Part shown: positions 56,003 through 60,874 of the stretch, one piece after another
Numbering within the stretch: position 1 is the stretch's first letter
Layout: every line of letters begins with the position of its first letter
DNA from: Paracoccus sp. JM45
Lineage (GTDB): Bacteria > Pseudomonadota > Alphaproteobacteria > Rhodobacterales > Rhodobacteraceae
NCBI RefSeq assembly: GCF_003590715.1
Contig: NZ_QQVY01000013.1
Location: 1-60,874, forward strand
Direction of reading: 5' to 3'
Length of the DNA stretch: 60,874 bases
Position numbers and translations under genes: made by a program
Notes under the pieces: generated by a model
What the model was told of the DNA's origin: nothing
Database searches by the model: none
What the model saw: the letters and a program-made list of their open reading frames with translations, nothing else

Positions 56003-58162
56003 ATGGATGCCAGCACGACGGTCTATCACGGGCTAGAGGTCGATACCGGCTTTGCCCGCTTTGTCGAAACACAAGTATTGCCCGGAACAGGTGTTGATGC
56101 CGATCGCTTCTGGAAAGGCTATGCCCAACTGCTGGCCGAATGTGCAGACGAGAATGCCGAACTGCTGGCCCGCCGCGAAAAGCTGCAATCGCAGATTGAT
56201 GACTGGCATCGTGCGAACCAGCCAATGGACCCTGCCGCCTATCGCGCTTTCCTCACGGATATCGGCTATCTGGTGCCCGAACCCGCAGCTTTCACAATCG
56301 ACAACGGTGATGTCGATCCCGAGATCGCGTCGCTCTCCGGCCCCCAGCTGGTTGTTCCGGTCAGCAATGCCCGCTTTGCCTTGAATGCGGCAAATGCGCG
56401 TTGGGGATCGCTTTATGACGCGATGTATGGCTCGGACGTGATGGGCCCTGTACCAACAGGTGGTTTTGACACTGCGCGTCGCGATGCCGTAGTTGCCAAG
56501 GCTGCAAAGTTTCTGGACGAGACTTTCCCGTTGGCGGTCGGCAGCCATGCTGATGTCACCGAGTATGCCCTGAACGGGGATAAGCTGCAGGTAACGGTGG
56601 ATGGACAGACGGCTGGCCTTGCCGATCCGTCGCTGTTTGTTGGCGTCCGGAAAGACGGTGCCGATACCGCCTATGTGCTGCGTCACAACGGTTTACATGT
56701 CGAACTGGTGATCAACGCGGATCATCCGATTGGGGCCGCATCGGCCAGCGGCTTGCGCGATGTGGTCATGGAATCCGCCCCGACCGCCATTCAGGATTGC
56801 GAAGACAGCGTTGCTGCCATTGATGCTGCCGATAAGATCGGCGTCTATGGTAACTGGCTGGGTCTGATGAAAGGCGATCTGACCGAAAGCTTTGACAAAG
56901 GCGGCAAGACCATGACGCGGCGTCTGGCCGATGACCGCCAGATCACCCGACCCGATGGCAGCATCTTAACCCTGCCCGGTCGCGCCTTGCTGCTGGTCCG
57001 CAACGTCGGGCATCTGATGACCACCGATGTCGTTCGCCTGAACGGCAAGCCCACCCCCGAGGGGTTGATGGACGCTATGGTCACCACGGCCTGCGCCATT
57101 CATGACCTCAAGCGCACCCACGGATTGGGCAACAGCCGCAAGGGCGCGATTTATATCGTCAAACCCAAGATGCATGGTCCCGATGAGGCTGCATTTGCCG
57201 ACCGTGTCTTTACCCGTGTCGAAGAGGTTCTGGGACTTGCACCAAATACGGTCAAGCTGGGCCTGATGGACGAAGAACGCCACACCAGTGCCAATCTTGC
57301 GGCCTGTATCCATGCAATCCGCAATCGTATTGTTTTTATCAACACCGGCTTCCTTGATCGCACTGGGGATGAGATCCATACCTCGATGCAAGCGGGGCCG
57401 TTTGTCGGTCGTGACGGCATGAAAAACTCGGTCTGGCTGAAAGCATATGAGGATCGCAACGTGCTGATCGGCCTTGCCGCCGGTATGAAGGGACGGGGCC
57501 AGATCGGCAAAGGTATGTGGGCGAAACCGGATGCCATGGCCGAAATGCTAGAGGTCAAGATCGGCCACCCAAAATCCGGTGCAACCACCGCTTGGGTGCC
57601 CAGTCCGACCGCAGCCACGTTGCATGCGATGCATTACCACATGGTCGATGTCGCAGCACGGCAGGCAGATATGACGGGACAGCCTTTGCCCGGCCTTGAT
57701 CTGCTTCTGACGCCTGCTCTGGCTGACGCACCCATGCCGCAGGACCAGTTGATGCGCGAGCTGGACAACAGCGCGCAAGGCATCTTGGGTTATGTCGTCC
57801 GTTGGGTTGATCAGGGCATCGGCTGTTCGAAAGTACCAGATATTGACGATGTCCAACTGATGGAAGATCGTGCTACCTGCCGGATCAGCGCGCAATATCT
57901 GGCGAACTGGCTGGAACATGGATTGATCACCACCGATCAGGTTGAAGACGCATTGCGCCGCATGGCCGCCAAGGTCGATGGCCAGAATGCGAATGATCCT
58001 GCCTATTCCCCTATGGCGCCAGGTTTCGACGGCCCCGCATTTCAGGCTGCGCGCGATCTGGTGCTGACAGGCGCCAAGCAGCCCTCTGGCTATACAGAAC
58101 CTGCGCTGCACGCCCGCCGTGCCGAGGCCAAGGCCAAGGCCAAGGCCAAGGCGAAAGCGTAA
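56003..58162 (+). CDS. glcB: Malate synthase G
   Basis: A 719-residue enzyme condensing glyoxylate and acetyl-CoA to malate. Family segments include ANARWGSLYDAMYG, ESAPTAIQDCEDSVAAIDAADK, GRALLLVRNVGHLMT, IYIVKPKMHGPDE, LKLGLMDEERHTS-type sequence, NTGFLDRTGDEIHTSM and KVPDIDDVQLMEDRATCRISAQYLANW. ATG 56003 follows GGAGGG by seven bases; an in-frame start 41 codons earlier is not conserved. The C-terminus ends in a Lys-Ala repeat tail (RAEAKAKAKAKAKA). Isocitrate lyase is not in the window. Confidence 0.96.
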   Translation: MDASTTVYHGLEVDTGFARFVETQVLPGTGVDADRFWKGYAQLLAECADENAELLARREKLQSQIDDWHRANQPMDPAAYRAFLTDIGYLVPEPAAFTIDNGDVDPEIASLSGPQLVVPVSNARFALNAANARWGSLYDAMYGSDVMGPVPTGGFDTARRDAVVAKAAKFLDETFPLAVGSHADVTEYALNGDKLQVTVDGQTAGLADPSLFVGVRKDGADTAYVLRHNGLHVELVINADHPIGAASASGLRDVVMESAPTAIQDCEDSVAAIDAADKIGVYGNWLGLMKGDLTESFDKGGKTMTRRLADDRQITRPDGSILTLPGRALLLVRNVGHLMTTDVVRLNGKPTPEGLMDAMVTTACAIHDLKRTHGLGNSRKGAIYIVKPKMHGPDEAAFADRVFTRVEEVLGLAPNTVKLGLMDEERHTSANLAACIHAIRNRIVFINTGFLDRTGDEIHTSMQAGPFVGRDGMKNSVWLKAYEDRNVLIGLAAGMKGRGQIGKGMWAKPDAMAEMLEVKIGHPKSGATTAWVPSPTAATLHAMHYHMVDVAARQADMTGQPLPGLDLLLTPALADAPMPQDQLMRELDNSAQGILGYVVRWVDQGIGCSKVPDIDDVQLMEDRATCRISAQYLANWLEHGLITTDQVEDALRRMAAKVDGQNANDPAYSPMAPGFDGPAFQAARDLVLTGAKQPSGYTEPALHARRAEAKAKAKAKAKA
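58127..58156 (+). repeat. GCCAAG hexamer repeats encoding a Lys-Ala tail
   Basis: Four perfect GCCAAG units (58127-58150) plus a GCGAAA variant encode (Ala-Lys)5 at the malate synthase C-terminus. The unit is in frame, so copy-number change only lengthens or shortens the basic tail. Confidence 0.9.
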
Positions 58163-58165
58163 ATA

Positions 58166-58194
58166 ATCACGGGCGCCACTCAGGCGCCCGTGAT
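58166..58194. terminator. Hairpin after malate synthase, probable terminator
   Basis: A 12-bp perfect stem ATCACGGGCGCC (58166-58177) pairs with 58183-58194 around ACTCA, three bases past the stop. No T-run follows on either side, so termination may be rho-assisted. It lies between convergent genes. Confidence 0.65.
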
Positions 58195-58243
58195 ATCTGG
58201 CGATAAATGACGCAGGAACGGCTATTCCACGCAAATGTGCGCG

Positions 58244-58855
58244 TTACAGCAGTTCCTTTAGACGCTGCTCGATTTGACGGCGTCTCCAAGTAGATCTGAT
58301 CTGTTTTGCATAAAGGTTTTTGGGCACCAGGCAGGTTTTCTCATCTCCGTGTTTCATTGAGAACCGCCGCGTTGCTGCGGCAATCCGGCTGTCGGCTGCG
58401 GTGAGCGCGGCAATCGTCACCTCGACCTCGCGGATATCTTCGGGTTCAATGTTGTCAAAGCTTTCATAGCGCGCGCGATCAAGAAGGTTGGTAACACTGC
58501 CGATGTCGACCGAGTCCCCGCTTTTCAACGGCCCCTGAAGTGTCGCCTCGCGCGGGGTCTGGTGCTGTTCGCGCGCGATTTCAGTGCGATCAGCAACCGA
58601 CCGAATACGTTCCCCCTGCGCGGTCATGACCGAAAGCATTATTTCCAGAATATAGACCGGCTCGAACCCAAGATTACTAACCAGAATACGGGCGGATAAA
58701 TCGCGTGCGCCGCCCAGATGGATCAGGATTTCGGTTCGGCGCTGTCGTCGCAAGCCGGACACCAGAATATGTAGATAGACCATCCAGACCAATGCGGTAA
58801 TCGCGGCCATCGTCGCCTGAACGATACCGCTGTTTTCAGATACCCAGTCCCACAT
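58244..58855 (-). CDS. Conserved hypothetical protein with one N-terminal membrane span
   Basis: A 203-residue protein of unknown function. Residues about 10-35 (IVQATMAAITALVWMVYLHILV) form one hydrophobic span, followed by basic GLRRQRR on the cytoplasmic side. The rest is a soluble beta-rich domain (RTEILIHLGGARDLSARILVSNLGFEPVYILEIML) and a basic C-terminal tail. The start at 58855 is preferred over one 11 codons upstream because AAGGGG sits seven bases before it. It stands alone, convergent to malate synthase. No family name can be supported. Confidence 0.7.
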   Translation of the reverse strand: MWDWVSENSGIVQATMAAITALVWMVYLHILVSGLRRQRRTEILIHLGGARDLSARILVSNLGFEPVYILEIMLSVMTAQGERIRSVADRTEIAREQHQTPREATLQGPLKSGDSVDIGSVTNLLDRARYESFDNIEPEDIREVEVTIAALTAADSRIAAATRRFSMKHGDEKTCLVPKNLYAKQIRSTWRRRQIEQRLKELL

Positions 58856-59051
58856 AAAGCGCCCCTTCAAGATCAGATGGTCCAACACCGGTTCCGGAAT
58901 GTTGTTCCATGACTAGATCCAGTCCGAAGCTATTAATGCAGTAACCCAATGCGCGAGAACGGTTCATTCTTTGCGGGACGACCTAACCCTTAAGTAAGAT
59001 CATTAGCTGACCAAGGTACAGAATTTGACCTGCCCCCCGGTCGTCCCTCGT

Positions 59052-59696
59052 TCATAACAAGGTTCCTCGGGGTTGATAGTGGTCGGTTTCGGGTTGGACA
59101 AGCGCGCCGGGCGCGTTGCCATCAAGTATCTCAAGCGTCCGGCGCGCTTCTGCTGGGGTCTGGTTGCCAAGTGAGGAATACGGCCTAACGTGATTGTAGT
59201 CATAGCGCCATAGCGCCATAGGGCCATAGGGCCATAGGGCCATAGGGCCATAGGGCCATAGGGCCATAGGGCCATAGGGCCAGCTTGCAGCGGGCTTCGG
59301 CGAGGTTGTCGAATATTTTCTCGTTGAGGCATTCGTCACGCAGGCTGCCGTTGAAGCTCTCGATGTAGCCATTCTGCTGCGGTTTGCCTGGATCGTGTAA
59401 TGCCATTCGATGCCAATGTCTTTCATCAGTCTGACAACTGTGCAGCGCGCTGTGTCAAATCCTTCCCGGCGCATCTGGTGCCAGACTTTCCGTACGCCAT
59501 AGACGCTGAGGTTTTCCTCAAAGACACGCTCAATCTCGGGCTTCAGCTCTTCGTCACGCTTGGCGCGACCGGAAAGGCGTGAAGGGTCAGCGCGCTTGGC
59601 TAAATGATCATAGAAGGTGGCAGGGGCAATCGGCAAAACCCGGCAAATTGGCTCGACCCCATGATCCGCGCGGTTATCTTCTATGAACCGGATCAT
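59052..59696 (-). pseudogene. IS3-family transposase OrfB, internally deleted
   Basis: The N-terminal part ([21 protein letters not shown] to RLMKDIG) is the HTH_21 region of one OrfB type. It then jumps to EWHY, the far end of the integrase core, so about 130 residues with the first two catalytic Asp are gone. A 1-base loss after WHY throws [20 protein letters not shown] into another frame. An 80-bp octamer array then returns the sequence to the original frame for [24 protein letters not shown]. It cannot encode an active transposase. Confidence 0.85.
59201..59280. repeat. Octanucleotide tandem repeat, 10 copies
   Basis: Two copies of CATAGCGC followed by eight of CATAGGGC, uninterrupted. 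As 8 is not a multiple of 3, all three frames of the minus strand read the same octapeptide cycle WPYGPMAL. The intact IS sequence encoding ALWRY already contains two imperfect octamers, so slippage from that seed explains the array. Confidence 0.97.
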
Positions 59697-60019
59697 CGTT
59701 TCAGTGGGCGGTCGAGCTCCGCCTGGGCAAAATATGCGGACGCTTTGCGCAGGATCTCATTGGCCTGCTTCAACTCGCGCACTTCGCGCTCAAGCGCCTT
59801 CATCTTCTCGGCATGCTCGGTCGTGATGCCGCCGCGCTGGCCAGTATCAACCTCGACCTTCTTAACCCATTCGTTCAGCGTCTGCGGCGCGCAGCCAGTC
59901 TTAGAGGAAATCGACACAATAGCCGACCAACGGCTTTCATGCTGCCCGGCGCCATTCAACACCATCCGTACAGCGCGTTCGCGGACTTCTGGTGAATACT
60001 TGTTCGTTGTCTTTGTCAT
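59693..60019 (-). CDS. IS3-family transposase OrfA
   Basis: A 108-residue DNA-binding protein. N-terminal helix-turn-helix ([38 protein letters not shown]) and a leucine-zipper-like coiled coil ([30 protein letters not shown]) end in ELDRPLKR, overlapping OrfB by four bases. It is full length and intact. By family precedent OrfA is made alone or fused to OrfB by -1 frameshifting; here no working OrfB exists. Confidence 0.9.
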   Translation of the reverse strand: MTKTTNKYSPEVRERAVRMVLNGAGQHESRWSAIVSISSKTGCAPQTLNEWVKKVEVDTGQRGGITTEHAEKMKALEREVRELKQANEILRKASAYFAQAELDRPLKR

Positions 60020-60072
60020 GATGCTCCATCCTACTCATGAGTTGGAGCCTCCACCAAACCCGGCGCGGTTCA

Positions 60073-60827
60073 GTTCCTCATCTCGTCTACTCATTCAGGT
60101 TGGGCAGACTCTACATCAGACTGAGGGAACTTCTGGGGGGCAGGACAAATGATTTGCTATGGCGCCTCGCTCCTGAACTTTACGGATACTTGGCGTTGAT
60201 GATCGGCGGAATATACGCAAGGCTATCATCGTGGATCGCAGTCGCTCGCAATGATTAGTCAGAATTAAGATAAGCAGGGATCGATAACGGCGCGGCAGCT
60301 AAATCGGCCTTCGCTTTATCGCAAGCACTGTTCTGATGGATCACCAAATGAGAAGTCTGGCAATGTGATATAGTTGTAAATACCAAGCTATAAACTTGAA
60401 ACAGCGATGTCTATCGATCAACACGGCTACAAACGATGCAAATGCAGCATTGGCATCGCTTTCGCAGTAGCCGACAGTTTCAGCCCATAAAATGGAAATA
60501 TTTCCGAACCCAAAAAACTGAGCAACAGCTGATTACATTCCAAGTAAGGCGTTGGGATTAGTAAATCATCATCTCAAGAACAAGTATGCTACGCCGTGGC
60601 AACGGACCTTGCTGGCGCCTTGACTTCGCTTTCGCCAACGCACTTTGATGAGTTGTGAAGTAAGTGCGGGTTAATAGGTATTCACATTCCAAAGAACGCT
60701 GCTTCGCTAGGGTCAGGACTTCGGTAACAGGGTCGTCTTAGTCAAGCGTTTTCGCGCATGAGCCGAGAGGTGGTCCTGAATTTTCGACCAGTTTTCCGCC
60801 GGGCTAAGCTATAGCATGGGTTTCATG
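60073..60827. other. Right-edge region without a recognisable gene
   Basis: About 755 bp between the IS3-type end and the partial gene at the window edge. Open frames are short and unlike any family I know. Composition is mixed and more AT-rich than the genes to the left (about 60260-60580). Near 60770 the sequence GGTGGTCCTGAATTTTCGAC resembles an insertion-sequence end, so this may be a landing zone of mobile elements. Nothing more can be supported. Confidence 0.4.
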
Positions 60828-60874
60828 TCAGGCGGCGGCTTTCAGGTGTTGATTGTGAGTATCATAGGCCTCGC
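60828..60874 (-). CDS. C-terminal tip of a gene running off the window, unidentified
   Basis: Only the last 14 codons are inside the window: EAYDTHNQHLKAAA and TGA at 60828-60830, read on the minus strand. The non-coding sequence after it looks like an IS end, so a transposase is likely, but the family cannot be told from so few residues. Confidence 0.35.
   Translation of the reverse strand, partial: EAYDTHNQHLKAAA

Larger units (their letters stand above)
59026..60072 (-). mobile_element. Defective IS3-family element, apparently chimeric
   Basis: The right end read inward is TGAACCGCGCCGGGTTTGGT (from 60072). The left end TGACCTGCCCCCCGGTCGTC (from 59026) is only loosely related, and no flanking duplication is seen. 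OrfA is intact. OrfB starts like one IS3 subgroup and ends like another, lacks the first two catalytic Asp of the DDE core and carries an octamer expansion. Deletion joining two adjacent IS3-family copies would explain this. Boundaries are approximate. Confidence 0.7.

Noticed and set aside
59201..59280. CRISPR array or repeat protein encoded by the octamers
   Set aside because: The unit is only 8 bp with no spacers. The WPYGPMAL peptides in three frames are a mathematical result of an 8-bp period, not a real protein family.
60037..60258. A 73-codon frame spanning the right end of the IS3-type element
   Set aside because: It crosses the element boundary, lacks a ribosome site and resembles no protein.

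Overview
The window looks like a moderately GC-rich alphaproteobacterium of the order Rhodobacterales (Rhodobacteraceae/Roseobacter group). The case rests on gene content and style: monomeric NADP-isocitrate dehydrogenase, malate synthase G, GbcAB-type glycine betaine demethylase, many ABC importers in tightly overlapped operons (ATGA/TGATG junctions), Roseobacter-style surface-polysaccharide genes and IS5/IS3-family elements. Genus, and chromosome versus large replicon, cannot be settled: no replication or partition genes are present.

Layout. 1-1096: unassigned sequence and a complete IS5-family (IS427-like) element with a programmed frameshift. 1097-7338: a minus-strand glycosyltransferase operon (sucrose-phosphate-synthase-like GT fused to a HAD phosphatase, MurG-like GT, GT2, GT4) with a divergent sulfotransferase; it may make a sulfated glycoside. 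7354-16500: a nine-gene minus-strand operon (GntR-type regulator, peptide-type ABC importer, SDR, NodB-fold amidohydrolase, cytoplasmic gamma-glutamyltransferase). 16588-17430: a dead aspartate-semialdehyde-dehydrogenase-like gene. 17607-20031: Gfo/Idh/MocA oxidoreductase plus mannonate dehydratase. 20128-26196: isocitrate dehydrogenase, then a semialdehyde dehydrogenase/disulfide reductase/MBL-like operon.

26183-39896: a complete galactoside catabolic locus. A divergent IclR regulator region with two tandem palindromes separates a minus arm (IclR, MalK-type ATPase, galactose dehydrogenase, galactonate dehydratase, GH2 beta-galactosidase) from a plus arm (binding protein, two permeases, GH36 alpha-galactosidase, KDGal kinase, KDPGal aldolase, lactonase). 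Together they encode import, hydrolysis and the whole De Ley-Doudoroff route to pyruvate and glyceraldehyde-3-phosphate. The locus ends in a strong terminator.

40159-51503: a surface-polysaccharide locus showing decay. GDP-mannose dehydratase carries a nonsense codon and a 1-bp deletion. The GDP-fucose synthase is intact and is followed by a TPR protein with a fucosyltransferase-like HIRRGD motif. A WKP-type glycosyltransferase has no canonical start codon. The dTDP-rhamnose operon (rfbCBDA) and a short RTX repeat protein follow, then an alpha/beta-hydrolase-fold protein that lacks its nucleophile Ser and is cut by an in-frame stop. 51575-58855: betaine demethylase (gbcB, gbcA), a GT-A protein, a siderophore-interacting reductase, malate synthase G and a one-TM protein. 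59026-60072: a defective, apparently chimeric IS3-family element carrying an expanded 8-bp tandem repeat. The last 800 bp hold no supportable gene except the 3' tip of one running off the edge.

The strongest candidates for something undescribed are the SPS-HAD/sulfotransferase glycoside cluster, the nine-gene gamma-glutamyl/amidohydrolase importer operon, and the TPR-linked fucosyltransferase-like protein in a decaying fucose locus.
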